Source of the DNA: Gari tellinella
Lineage: Eukaryota > Mollusca > Bivalvia > Cardiida > Psammobiidae
DNA length: 64,000 bases
Assembly (NCBI GenBank): GCA_922989275.2
Contig: OV277857.1
Span: 682,001 to 746,000, forward strand
Direction: 5' to 3'
Below the pieces are notes generated by a model that had not been told where the DNA came from, made no database searches, and saw only the letters and a program-made list of their open reading frames with translations. A program made the position numbers and the translations under genes. The first letter of the stretch is position 1. The number at the start of each line of letters is the position of its first letter. This document shows positions 1-11,357 of this stretch, in pieces.

Positions 1-850
1 AATGCATATTTATGGGGTAATGGGTTAAATCAGTCTGCTTTAAGTCACTAGAGTGTTAACAAACCAATTGTTTATGCACAAAAGGATGGACACCAGATAT
101 CCAGCTCACCTTGGAATTTTGTGCCAGGTGAGCTACAAAGTCGACACATCAAAGCTTCTACATGCATTCAGGATGGGTTCGGCATGAGTTTTTCTTTGTT
201 TTAGGGCCTTCTAAAAATTTCTTTTCAAGGGTAAAACCCATCAAACAAGTTATAGGCTTTAACATTTGTTTTATATTTGATTTTAATAGGGTTGTTAACG
301 GTCTAACTTTTAGTTAACCATTAGAACATCAGTTAATCTGTTACAGTTTTCCTTCAAACAGTTGACCTGAAGAAAAAAACGGAATTTGGGTCATAAAGTT
401 TGCTGTACCTACACAGCAGACGTCATCTCCATTGCTCGTTTAAACCTGCCTTGACATCTCATTGAATTACACGCCCGCGGGGTGTAAACCTTGTCTACAG
501 CGGTTGCAAGGTAACCTCGACATTAAACCAGTGGAAAGAGGTAATTGACAGGACGCCAATTAAACCAATTTAAGCCTAGTGTCTAGACCCTACATTTTGT
601 TCACCCATCTACAGCATTTCTTCCACCACACACCCTGCTGAATATCTTTATTAAAGAAAATTCTTGTTGAAGCTTTCATTGCAACACATCTATTTCTAGC
701 TCCTATGACCGATATATGTAACAGACTGAAACCAATTTCAGTAATATTGGTTAAAGGACCTACAGAAGTTACACCATGTCAAATATCAATGCTCTGGCCA
801 TATTAGTTTCAAAGAAGACATTTGAAGATTTCACTATATAAATCTTTGAG

Positions 851-1150
851 AAGTAGGTAAAACAAGTAGAACGAACGATCAACGGCTGTAATGGAAACGA
901 TTTTATTGAAACCAACGTTTCGCCTATACAATAGGCTTCATCAGGGATGATATTCAAAGATGATATGTGGCATGAAGTATACAAAATTGGGGTCTGTTTC
1001 TATGAATCGTTTGTGACGTAGACCTTCATAAAAAGGGCCGGTAAGTATGAAGAGATAGTAATGGTTACAAGTTGATAATAAAAACGGCAGAATTATAAAT
1101 GGTAAAAGTTTGAAAAATGGAAAGTCCTGTTTTATGAAGTTGATATATAA
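851..1150 (-). mobile_element. retroelement remnant with hammerhead-ribozyme-like core (Penelope-like candidate)
   Basis: Present in segmental copy 1, absent from copy 3 (21,387-21,433). Flanked by a direct repeat TATATAAATCTTTG, which is the single-copy sequence in the empty site, so this is a target duplication of about 14 bp typical of retrotransposition. On the minus strand near 950-915 it reads CTGATGA, then the perfect stem GCCTAT-TGT-ATAGGC, then GAAAC. This is the CUGAUGA/stem II/GAAA arrangement of hammerhead ribozymes carried by Penelope-like elements. No reverse transcriptase domain is left. Confidence 0.55.
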
Positions 1151-1760
1151 ATCTTTGTAAAACTCTGATCCAAGTGGAGGGGCAATTTTAGACCCCAGGG
1201 GCATCATTGATAGAGGACCTGTAGAAGATGCTTGATGCAAAATATCTAAACCCTGTGTACTATATGGTTTCAGACAAGAATATTTTTTAAACTCCGATGA
1301 CCAGAACCATTTCAACAATATTGGTAAAGGACCTCTAGAAATTACACTATACCAAGCATCAAAGCATTCTAGCAGATGATAGCTTAAAGCAGGTTGAAAG
1401 TAAAGCAGAATGCGCCTTAAGGTGCATTCTGTTTTACTTTCAACCTGCTTTAATTGGCCAGCTATCTTCCATACTAGAAACAAGCTATGGGATAATGGGT
1501 TAAAACCCAACTAAACCAGAAGTTTATGTCCCCACACCTGTCCAGTTTATAGAGGTTTCACTCCAGGAGTGGACTATTTTTGTGGTTATATAATTAAGAC
1601 TATTGCTTATAACTAATACTCTTCCTAATGGAGGCAATATAATTATCATTGGTCCAGGTATCATGACATCCTAGTTTAAATATCCCTTCTTGATTGGAGG
1701 AAATAAAGAATGTCATATACATGTAATTATCAATCAATGTGACACTCCGCTTCACCTTAA

Positions 1761-2329
1761 AGGCACAATCCCGCTCAAATTGGTGTTTAAAACGCGCAAT
1801 TTCTTATATGTGTGCATTTTCTATGTATTAAAACTAAGTGAAATCGAGTGTAAGAAGCCTGACATATGCACCCACTTCGTAAAGAATCCTACCTAAATGT
1901 GTCGAATTCTTATCGTGGTGGTTTACATTATAAGCGGGTTTGTTTACAAATAAGATTACGGGCTGGTTCCGAGAACTCTCGATCGATCGCATAAAGGTCA
2001 CGTGATTGATTCGGCCGCGACAATGTGTATCATTGCATCAGATTAACGGCCAAACTTAAAGGAGTTGTCTCTCTTTGGTTGTAAAGCACTCGACTTATTG
2101 TATAGAATTATGCAAATGAGCTTTACCGAGTATGTCCGTAAATTTTCGTCGCTATTCAAAAATAAACAAACTTGATTACTTGTTTCCACAAATTTCACTG
2201 TTCGTTAGCAATATTGCTTCAAATATCACCACGTATTACTTCTTTTTATATGGAACGCTTACGATAGTGACATAAATTTCATGTAAGAAAAATGTTTGAT
2301 TCTGTTTATGTGGGAGTAATATAGTGGCT
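1761..2329. mobile_element. TTAA-inserted element, 569 bp
   Basis: The empty site in copies 2 and 3 reads CACCTTAAAATGG; here TTAA is duplicated on both sides of the insert. Ends AGGCACAATCCC and (reverse complement) AGCCACTATATT. No coding frame or tRNA box seen inside. It holds a CACGTG and an ATGCAAAT octamer, possibly by chance. Confidence 0.7.
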
Positions 2330-2388
2330 TTAAAATGGACGAAATAAAAAAAAATTATGAGTAAATCTGATTTGTCTAAGACTCTTTA

Positions 2389-3610
2389 CAAGAGGGCCTG
2401 AAGGCCCTGATATCGCTCACCATTTGTAATGAAGCCTGATAGCTTTACCTTTGAATTTCACACGTTTTATTCTAAATCCATTCAAGTTTGTCAACCTACT
2501 CTAGTATAGTAGAGTACATCAAAGGCAGATAACTAGAGCCTAAACAATACTGAAATGAAGCCTTTTTCTAAAATAAAACAAAGTATATCAAAGGCATGTA
2601 ACTAATGCCACAATGATTAGATTTCAACAATAGTTGCATTCCTTCGAGAACGTATATATACTTTGTGTACAAGTATAATCAAAATCCAATGAAAACTGTA
2701 GTTGCAAGAGTGTAAACGCTGTAAAATATGGCATTTTCAGCAATTCAAAGGTAGATAACTCTTGAACTATTTGTCCAATTTCAACCATAATCACCCTTTT
2801 TCGATCTCTTATGGTCATACAATCTGGGCAAGTTTGAGAGAGCTTGGATAAATATTGTGGCCTCTAGAGCGTAAACACTGTTAAATATATCATTTTCAGC
2901 AATTCAAAGGTAGATAACTCTCGACCTATTGATCAGATTACAACCATAATTGAACTCATCTGAAGTCTTATGGTAATATACAATCTGAGTAAGTTTGAGA
3001 AAGTTTGGATAAAATGTGTGGCCTCTAGAGTGTAAACAACCTTAAATATAGCATTTTCAGCAATACAAAGGTAGATAACTCTCCACCTATTAGTCTGATT
3101 TCAACCATAATCAAACTCATCTGAACTCTTATTATAAGTCATATACAATCTGAGCAAGTTTGAGATAGGTTGGATAAAAATTGTGAACTCTAGAATATAA
3201 ACACCGTTAAATATGGCATTTTCAGCAGTTCAAAGGTAGATAACTCTTGATCTATTTGTCCGATTTCAACCAAAATCAACCTCATTTGAACTCTTATGGT
3301 CATATACAATCTGGGGGAGTTTTAGAAAGATTGGATAAATATTGTGGCCTCTAGAGTGTAAACACTGGTAAATATGGCATTTTACCAGCAATTTTCAGCA
3401 ATTCAAAGGTAGATAACTCCTGACCTATTTGTCCAATTTCAACCATAATCGATCTTATCCGAACTCTTATGGCAATATACCATCTGAGCAAGTTTGAGAA
3501 AGATTGGATAAATATTGTGGCCTCTAGAGTGTAAACACTAAAATTGTTGACGATGCACGACAGACATTCAAGGATTGCAAAAGCTCACCCTGAGCTAGCT
3601 CAGGTGAGCT
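2389..3610 (+). mobile_element. CAAGAG-type element with internal 160-bp array (family F)
   Basis: Starts CAAGAGGGCCTGAAGGCCC (hairpin) and ends in a GAGCTAGCTCAGGTGAGCT hairpin followed by A-rich flank. The empty site in copies 2 and 3 is CTCTTTAAAATGG, so the insertion made at most a 1-bp duplication. The inside is five to six decayed units of 160-173 bp starting CAGCAATTCAAAGG (2738, 2898, 3058, 3223, 3396). The 3' hairpin before CTAA and the near-absent duplication resemble non-autonomous Helitron-like elements; bivalve pearl elements have similar internal arrays. Confidence 0.65.
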
Positions 3611-4140
3611 AAAAATGGAGGCAATTACTTAATTATCAGTCAGTTTGACAAGTTGCCTCAGACTCCTTCAAATGGACGAAAAGAAAACAATGACTTATTA
3701 TCTGTCAATCAGACAGACTGCCTTTTATAATGGACATGACATAATTATCAGTTATCAGACAATATTACCCCCTGCATGTCCTTACTTAGAGGAAATAGAG
3801 ATTATTATCAATTATCAGTTAATTTTACACTATGCACCTCTTTAAAATTTGAGGAAGTGAACAACCTGTCAATTAACATCCTATGTCAGGGAATTCAGAT
3901 ACATATATTCTCAAATCTGCCTTTTTGCCACCACATCCCAACAACATTGAGTCAAAGATGACTGAGAGCTGCAAGGAATTGGATAGAGACAGACATTTTG
4001 TGAATGGTGTATGAAGTTGAGTATATAATAATAAAGTAATTTACCAGTAGATATATGAGGCCACAAAAGAATGATATAACAAGTATGACCTACCATATGT
4101 GAAAACTATTTAATACAGACAGGGAGATAGCTAGTTTTTA

Positions 4141-4448
<308 letters not shown>

Positions 4449-5540
4449 ATGTGTGAAAAGTGTTTTACTAATAACTCCAATTTACAGCAACACATAATGA
4501 TACATACAAGAGAGACACATCATAAGTGTGACTTGTGTGGAAAGTGTTTTACTAATAACTCCAATTTACAGCAACACATAATGATACATACAGGAGAGAG
4601 ACCTTACAAGTGTGACTTGTGTGAAAAGTGTTTTACTAATAACTCCAATTTACAGCAACACATAATGATACATACAAGAGAGAGACATCATAAGTGTGAC
4701 GTGTGTGAAAAGTCGTTTAATAAGAAAAGCCTTTTAGTGATACACATGAGGATACATACAGGAGAGAGACCTTACAAGTGTGACTTGTGTGAAAAGTGTT
4801 TTACTAATAACTCCAATTTACAGCAACACATAATGATACATACAAGAGAGAGACATCATAAGTGTGACTTGTGTGAAAAGTCGTTTAATAAGAAAAGCCT
4901 TTTAGTGATACACATGAGGATACATACAGGAGAGAGACCTTACAAGTGTGACTTGTGTGAAAAGTCTTTCAGTCGGAAAGGTGTTTTAGTGACACACATG
5001 AGGATACATACAGGAGAGAGACCTTACAAGTGTAACATGTGTGAAAAGTCTTATACTGATAGCTCCAATTTACAGCACCACTTGATGGTACATTCAGGAG
5101 ACATCCCGAGCCCTCACAAGTGTGACCTGTGTGAAAAGTCATTCAGTCAGAAAAATCATTTAGTGAGACATTTGAGAATACATACAGGAGAGAGACCTTA
5201 CAAGTGTGACGTTTGTGAAAAGTCTTTTAATAATAGCTCCAATTTAAAGCAACACAAAATGATACATACAGGAGAGAAACTACCGATATACAAGTGTGAC
5301 TTGTGTGAAAAATCTTTTACTGAAGGTAACACTTTAAGGAGACACATAATGATACATACAGGAGACAGACCTTACACATGTGACCAGTGTCAAAAGTCTT
5401 TTATTCAGAAATACAATTTAACCGAACACATGCTTGTACATACCGGAGAAAAACCTTTCAAATGTCATACTTGTAGTAAGGCCTTTTATAGGAAAAGAAA
5501 TTTAGTCAACCATGAAAGGATACATACAAAATGGACTTAA
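4449..5540 (+). CDS. C2H2 zinc-finger protein 1 (13 fingers, 5' truncated frame)
   Basis: 363 codons from an internal ATG inside the first finger; the frame is open back to the TGA at 4431. It encodes about 13 classical fingers (C-x2-C-x12-H-x3-H) joined by TGERPYKC or TRERHHKC linkers. It ends with a finger KPFKCHTCSKAFYRKRNLVN shared with gene 3. Two finger types, FTNNSNLQQH and [10 protein letters not shown], alternate and are nearly identical at DNA level, so the array grew by tandem finger duplication. No KRAB, SCAN or BTB domain is seen. Presumably nuclear and DNA-binding. Because the natural start is lost this may be a pseudogene or may use an internal start. Confidence 0.6.
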   Translation: MCEKCFTNNSNLQQHIMIHTRETHHKCDLCGKCFTNNSNLQQHIMIHTGERPYKCDLCEKCFTNNSNLQQHIMIHTRERHHKCDVCEKSFNKKSLLVIHMRIHTGERPYKCDLCEKCFTNNSNLQQHIMIHTRERHHKCDLCEKSFNKKSLLVIHMRIHTGERPYKCDLCEKSFSRKGVLVTHMRIHTGERPYKCNMCEKSYTDSSNLQHHLMVHSGDIPSPHKCDLCEKSFSQKNHLVRHLRIHTGERPYKCDVCEKSFNNSSNLKQHKMIHTGEKLPIYKCDLCEKSFTEGNTLRRHIMIHTGDRPYTCDQCQKSFIQKYNLTEHMLVHTGEKPFKCHTCSKAFYRKRNLVNHERIHTKWT

Positions 5541-6290
5541 CACTACACTTGTGTGAAATGACCTTCATTCAGAAACACACTTCAGAGTACATAAACTCTT
5601 TCAACACTAAGTAACTCTTGTGGGTTATTAGGTTCCCTTTTAGATCGTTTTAGTTTACCAAAACATGTAACAGTCTACTTTGAATTCTGGGTAGTTTGAT
5701 AAATACTGGTCTAAATTAGCAAACAGTGTAGACCCTGATCAGAATGCTCCTATGGGATCTGGGTCTACACTGTTTGTAAATGTAATGAGTATATTTAAAC
5801 AAGAGGGCCATGGCCCTAAATTCGCTCACCTGAGGACATTGAAGTTTGTACCTAAGTTGACTGGGCAAGACAACATTTTAATATAACTATAAATGGAGTT
5901 ATCTTCCAGACAAGAAAACATGACAAAAGTGAATTTTGTTGCCAAGCTTATGACCCTTATCCATGACACATCCTCTTATCAAGCTATTTCCATTTCCAAT
6001 AAATGATAATTATTTCACTAGCGTCAGCAGAACTGGAATTATTTTCCTGACAATAAAATATGACAAAGGGGAAAAACTAAATATTGCTGCCCTTGTGCAT
6101 GGCATTTTCTCTCATCAGTTTCTTTCCATACATAAAATTTCATTACAATAGCATCAGTAGAACTGAAGTTGTCTTCTTGACAAGAAAATATCACAAAGGG
6201 AAATAACTAAAAAAACAATGATGTCAGAGTTATGGCCTTTGCAAATGGCACTTCCTCTCATCAGGCTCTTTCCAAATAGGCAATTTCATT

Positions 6291-6618
6291 TTACCCATTA
6301 CCCCATAGCATGTTTCTAATTTTGAAAATAGGTGGCCACCTAAAGCAGGTTGAAAGTAAAGCAGAATGTGTCTTAACCCTTAGCCTGCCACTCACGACTA
6401 TAGCTTTATATGCAAACAGCTTGGATCCGGATTAGACGCCGAGTAACTCGGCGTCTCATCCGGATCCAAGCTGTTTGACACTCAGACAACATTTTCAGCA
6501 ATTTTGAGCAACTTTGAAGCACTTTGAAACTTGAAGCAGACGAGAAATATAGCAGACGACAATTTATTTGGCGGGCTAAGGGTTAATGCACACTTTGCTT
6601 TACTTTTGCATCTTACAT
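6291..6618 (+). mobile_element. family B palindromic element, split
   Basis: Left half CCCATTACCCCATAGC to GCAGAATGTGTC, right half TGCACACTTTGCTTTAC; the 3' end is lost. The centre TTAA holds the family E insertion at 6377-6582. Confidence 0.7.
6377..6582 (-). mobile_element. family E palindromic element inserted at TTAA
   Basis: Ends CCCTTAGCCTGCC and GGCGGGCTAAGGG, each next to TTAA (6373-6376, 6583-6586). Central hairpin GACGCCGAGTAACTCGGCGT. A nearly identical copy in the other orientation is at 53217-53419. Confidence 0.85.
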
Positions 6619-7579
6619 TTTCATGACTGTTTAAAGTGGAATTATTGAAAAGACATACAGATAACTCTGACAAAACCAATATTAAACATATGTATAAATA
6701 TGGCATAAGACATAATTACATAACTGTCAGTGGATCACATCCAGATCCTGTTTCTCTAAGTATGAATCAGACTGAACCATATCTAAACTTTAGCAGACAA
6801 CATGTTCAGCTGATCATGACCAGTTCTGTGATACTCACTACCAGTTCAGAGTTGCATAATATTTGACCTCAGTGGCTAGAACTCTTGGGCTTACCCTTAC
6901 CAGACTGAAATGATGTCTGCTTAAAACCTACTGTATGTGAAAAGTGTACAAAAAAACAATTTAGAAAATGTTAAGTTGGTAAATGAGTGGCAAATAGGTT
7001 GGATCCAGATTAGATGTAGCATTATGATTATGTTGCATCTGTTCTGGATCCAAAATGTTTGCAAATATTGGCTATTTGCCCATAGTATATTAAGGGTAAC
7101 TCAGGTAAATACAGTTCTGCCTAAATCAAAAATACTGTAAAACCTGCCTAGAGCAGCACTTAAACTGTGCAGGGTGGTGTCAAATGTGACCCTAGGGATT
7201 TCATTTTAACAAACTATAGAGGGATCCACCAGGAGATTCTACTGTACAAATATCAAAGCTTAGGGCCTAGTAGTTTTGGGCAAGAAGATTTTTTAAAGAT
7301 TTTTGCTTTTTTGCTTTTTCAAGCAGAGTTTGTGCTTTTTTTCCTTTTTTTTGAACAACTTCTGTAGAGAAGCATCCAAGGAACATCATGAGCAGTTTGA
7401 ACTCTCCCTACAATCGGCGGGTTTCAGAGGAGATGTCGTTTGAAGTAAAAGTGAACGGACAGACGGACAGGACAGACGGACAGACGTACTACGGACGGTG
7501 AGCGGTCACAATAGCTCACCTTGAGCCTTTGGCTCAGGTGAGCTAAAAAGGTCCATGGTGTTGAAAGAGTTAAAATACG

Positions 7580-7770
7580 CTTAACCCATTACCCCATAAA
7601 TACACCTTTTTACGCCTCTAATTTGTTCCCACACTGAAGAAAATTCTTACAATTTATACAGTCAAGAACATGAATCCTATCCTAGCAGATAGTAGTAGCT
7701 TAAAGCAGGCTTTACTTTCAGCCTGCTTTTAGTAGTCACAAATCTTCAAGATCAGAAACAGGCTATAGGG
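7580..7770. mobile_element. family B palindromic element, internally shortened
   Basis: CCCATTACCCCATAAATAC at the left, GGCTATAGGGTAATGG at the right; the central hairpin has collapsed to GCAGGCTTTACTTTCAGCCTG. Confidence 0.7.
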
Positions 7771-7860
7771 TAATGGAGTCACACAGTTCTAATTAATCTG
7801 TAAACTTGATTTCCCGAAGACTATTAGCATTTATGGCATGCCAGTTAACTTGAACATTAA

Positions 7861-9108
7861 AGGCAGTATGTAAGCCAAAATAGCGCATTTTTTAAACCTG
7901 AATATTCAGGTAGATACGTTATCTAAACATATAAAAAAGAAGTAATCCGCGATGATTATGGAGGCAATAAATCTGACAAACACATGAATTTGGTGGAAAA
8001 AAGTCGACTTTTAAATCGGTTTGTTGACATCCGATCAACAACGGAGATTTTCCGAGTTTGTTCGGCTTGCGCCCAGTAAAGATTTTTTCATAGCTCATTA
8101 TTAGTGATTTCTTCTGACTTGACATAGTTATTTTTAGATAAGAACATTCTAAAACTTTAAAAGGGATGAGTATTCCCTACATCCAGCAAGAAACATTAAT
8201 AGCTGTATTTATTGTGCGCAGTATACAGTAGAGAATACATTTTTTTCTTTCCCGTTTAAACGCAAACGCAATGCACGTAACTGTGGAAATTTACTTTTAG
8301 AAGTTTTAACAATTATTTTTTAATCCGAGTAGCAAATATGTTGGAGCCTCAGATCAAACGCCGGGTTACCAGGCGTCTGACCTGGCTCCAATCTGTTTGC
8401 AATGGAAATAATAGTTTTGTATACAAATGCGTTTATTGGGAGAGAATAAAATATCAGTAAAGTTAGCGCAGCGGTCTAGTGCTGCACGGGAACCATACTT
8501 ATCTCAAGTAGGAAAGTGTACGATGATGTAGTCGGTGTTACCTTGCTTACAGTGGAGAAAATGTTATTCTTTCCCAATAAACGTGTTAACGCTAAAACCA
8601 TGATTTTAATTGCAAACAGTTTGGAGCAGATCAGACGCCGGGTGACCCGGCGTCTGATAAGGCATCAAACTGTTTGCCACTCAGACTAACATGAATAGTC
8701 AGAATTGTCTAAAGGTTGTCCATTTATGCGTATTATTGTGATGCATTTGCGTTTCGTATGCGTTTAAACGGGAAAGAATAACGTTTTCTCCACCGTTACC
8801 TAAATGGTTATGAACTACTCTGTTCCTAAAATAACCCTGACAAGTCAGGAAAATCGGATCGATCTCATGATTCTTATTCGACCTTGCGGAAACTCTCGGA
8901 AGCCGACACAAAGATTTGTTATGTAAATAAAAAGCTTATTTTTCCAACCATCTCGATAAGAAATCGGCACATTTATATATGGTTATTAAAGAAAGGGGGG
9001 CATGTTTCAGGCACCTGACAACGGATTTCGCTTAGTTTTAATACATAGAAAATGTTCTTATATAAGAAATTGCGCGATTTAAACCTAAATTTGGGCGACA
9101 TTCTGGCT
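7861..9108. mobile_element. TTAA-inserted element, 1,248 bp, with nested material
   Basis: The empty site GAACATTAAGCATTT is seen in copies 2 (about 19,580) and 3 (about 24,595); here TTAA flanks both ends. Ends AGGCAGTATGTAAGCCAAA and (reverse complement) AGCCAGAATGTCGCCCAAA, imperfect terminal repeats. It contains an inverted-repeat element at 8237-8785 and, at 8464-8500, a tRNA-like A box (TTAGCGCAGCGG) without a B box. No open frame of note. Confidence 0.7.
8237..8785. mobile_element. inverted-repeat element with TTCTTTCCCGTTTAAACGC ends
   Basis: TTCTTTCCCGTTTAAACGCA at the left and the complement GCGTTTAAACGGGAAAGAA at the right. Inside are two GC-rich hairpins near 8340-8400 and 8610-8690 (AGACGCCGGGTGACCCGGCGTCT). 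Confidence 0.5.
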
Positions 9109-9479
9109 TTAAGCATTTCTGTAACTTTCTTTTGTTTCCTTTTGAAAGCGCACTATGGTGAGAGAATATGTTTTCAAATTAAAACATTCTTCAGTTCTAG
9201 TTATTTGTCCCATTTGTTACTGTGGTCACCAGTTTAGTTGAACAAGTCAACTTTTTTTATTTATATTCTAAAGTCACCTAGCAACAGAGGTTCTGGCCCG
9301 AACAGTAGAGAAATACATGTACTCTATATTTGAAAAGTTAAAACCTAATTTTTAACCTGGATCACACCGTGGTGTAATTTTGCGCTCAACAATTTTGTGT
9401 CATCACCAGTTGTGTAAAATATGTGTGGAAAATGGAGAAAAAGATTGTACGGTGATGAATATTTATGTCCCACGACAGT

Positions 9480-9880
9480 AGTAGACGGTAGCTTATAACC
9501 CATTACCCCATATCCTCTTTTTAGTATTGGAGATTGAAAAAGCAGGTTGAAAGTAAATCAAAATGCACCTTAAGGCATTCTTAATTCTTCTTAATTAAAT
9601 TCTTTATGCTTAACCCGTTACCCCATATCCTCTTTTTAGTATTGGAGATAGGTGACCACTTAAAGCAGATTGAAAGTAAATCATAATGCACCTAAAGGCA
9701 TTCTTAATTACTTAATAAAATGATTTATTCTTTAACCAGTCTGCATTAAGTCCCTTGAGTGTTAACAAACTACTTGTGGATGGACAGAACGATGGACACC
9801 AGTTATCTAGTGATTCTTATAGCTCGCCTTGGAATTTTGTGCCCGCTGAGCTAAAAAGTCGACACATCAAAGCTTCGATT
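9480..9880. repeat. truncated family B copies and a family F 3' end
   Basis: Two partial CCCATTACCCCATATCC stretches without the full palindrome, followed by a GGACAGAACGATGGACACC tract and a GAGCT-ending hairpin. Equivalent pieces occur near 20,220-20,700 and 24,960-25,230. Confidence 0.6.
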
Positions 9881-10733
9881 CATGTTCTCTTGAAAAAAAT
9901 TCAAATATACTCCATATCCGTTTAAGCAGACCGGTCTGTATGCTAATTGATATCCATTTATTCAAGTTAAACATTCAAACAGAAACAAATTCACAATTGT
10001 AATTCATCTTCACATGGTGCATATTTACTCATTTTTACCAAAATGAATCTTAAAGGTGTATGTTGGATTAAAATACGTTTTTTGTATCTGGATTTTCAGA
10101 TTATAACAGCATGACGGTATGAGAGGAAGCAAATCGTTATTTGCACACCAGTTCTTTTACCCACTTATGCATTATCCTCTCGAAACACTGGAACCAGCTT
10201 CAGGGAAAACCCTTATCTTAAAGTAGTATACCTTACCTACGTACGCTCCTTCTTTATCTTTATACAAGCTAGCGGGTATTATACGATAGTGCCCGGTAAT
10301 AGTGACTGATTAGCATGATTGCGTCATATGATGACTGGGTCATGAAATTTGAAACTGCTTTAGGAAGTGTTACAGTAACTTTAAGCAATTATTAGCCTTT
10401 TTGATTTTATGGGTACTTGTAACTAAAATGTGAAGTGTTTTTTGTAAACTATCTATGATAAATCTAAGACTCATAGTAGAGGTTGGTGTAAAGCCTTCTG
10501 CTTTCGGCCGTAAACTATTTTGGGGCTGACTGGTCGGTCACTATAATGCAAGAAGGCCCTCAGCGAGCTGTTTTATTTCTGAAATCTCCCTAGAGGGATA
10601 TGGGCAATTGCATGACTATTTATGCTACATATTTTGGGATGGATTTGGCAGGAGTTTTTCTCTTCTTTTTTTTTGGCCTTCTACAAATTTCTCTTCAAGC
10701 AAAAAACCCCATATACCAAGCTATAGGCTTTAA

Positions 10734-11252
10734 AGGGACTTGCAACCGGATGGTGTACTTGTCAAAAAAAAAAAAATACTCAAATAAAAGCAAATTTGTG
10801 GCATTATTTGGCTTCTGACATTAAAAAATATGATCGGTCCAAAAAAAGTCTCAAGAATCGTCACCGAATCTTAGTTTTTTTAGATATTTTCCATCGTTTA
10901 TCTATAGCGTCAGCTGACGGTATAGTTGTTGTGCTTCTCTACACGGGCTCAGACATAAACCCGAGCCTATTAAAGTACTATCAATCGCTACCAGTGAAGT
11001 ACGTTAATTCGCTACCATATATATAGAGAGCGCTGGTAGCCGAGGGGGTAAAGGCGTTTGCTCATTTTTCATGTTTGTCTCCGCATGGAGGGTCACGGGT
11101 TCGAATCCCACCAGAGCTTCTTCTTCATTTTTTTTGAAATGCATTTTTTAACAGAATTTATTATCCTAAACTAAATCTTACCCATTTATATAAGCATTTG
11201 ACATATATTTAAAAATTACTATTTTTAAGGCTAAATCCGGTTGCGAGCCTCT
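10734..11252 (+). mobile_element. TTAA element carrying a tRNA-like gene, copy 1 (519 bp)
   Basis: Ends AGGGACTTGCAACCGG and CCGGTTGCGAGCCTCT (complementary), flanked by TTAA on both sides. The empty site GGCTTTAACATTTG is present at about 251-270 and 20,818. The body is about 80-85% identical to 27535-28063 except around the tRNA-like core. No transposase frame; a non-autonomous element. Confidence 0.85.
11029..11118 (+). tRNA. tRNA-like sequence inside the TTAA element, type II length
   Basis: A box TAGCCGAGGGGG and D arm GCC/GGC, a long variable arm CTCC/GGAG, T loop GGGTTCGAATCCC. An acceptor stem can form in six of seven pairs (GCGCTGG with CCAGAGC). The anticodon stem is poorly paired, so no anticodon is assigned. 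A TTTTTTTT run about 11 bases downstream could end Pol III transcription. Either a diverged tRNA gene (Ser/Leu-like length) or a tRNA-derived module. Confidence 0.5.
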
Positions 11253-11357
11253 TTAACATTCGTTTTAGATTTGATTTTACACACAATGGAATAAAGGAGT
11301 TATTAAGGCCATGGCAAATATATAAGGAAAAAACAAGAATGCGCGTTTTATAAACAC

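Larger units (their letters stand above)
5800..7548 (+). mobile_element. family F element with nested palindromes
   Basis: CAAGAGGGCCATGGCCC at the start; GAGCCTTTGGCTCAGGTGAG hairpin at the end, after a GGACAGACGGACAG tract. The flanks join as in copy 3 (24,115-24,150), which lacks it. Inside are decayed units starting TTCCAGACAAGAAAACATGA. A family B palindrome is inserted at about 6291-6618 and is itself split by a family E palindrome. Confidence 0.65.

Noticed and set aside
941..1510. Open frame of 189 codons on the minus strand.
   Set aside because: It runs through a family B palindrome, decayed repeat units and the retroelement remnant, and the paralogous copy (21519-21776) does not preserve it.
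1996..2060. CACGTG and CpG-bearing stretch as a promoter for zinc-finger gene 1.
   Set aside because: It lies inside a TTAA-bounded insert absent from the other two zinc-finger copies, so it is not the ancestral promoter.
11029..11118. A functional nuclear tRNA gene.
   Set aside because: The anticodon stem pairs poorly and the T stem has mismatches, so it is listed only as tRNA-like.
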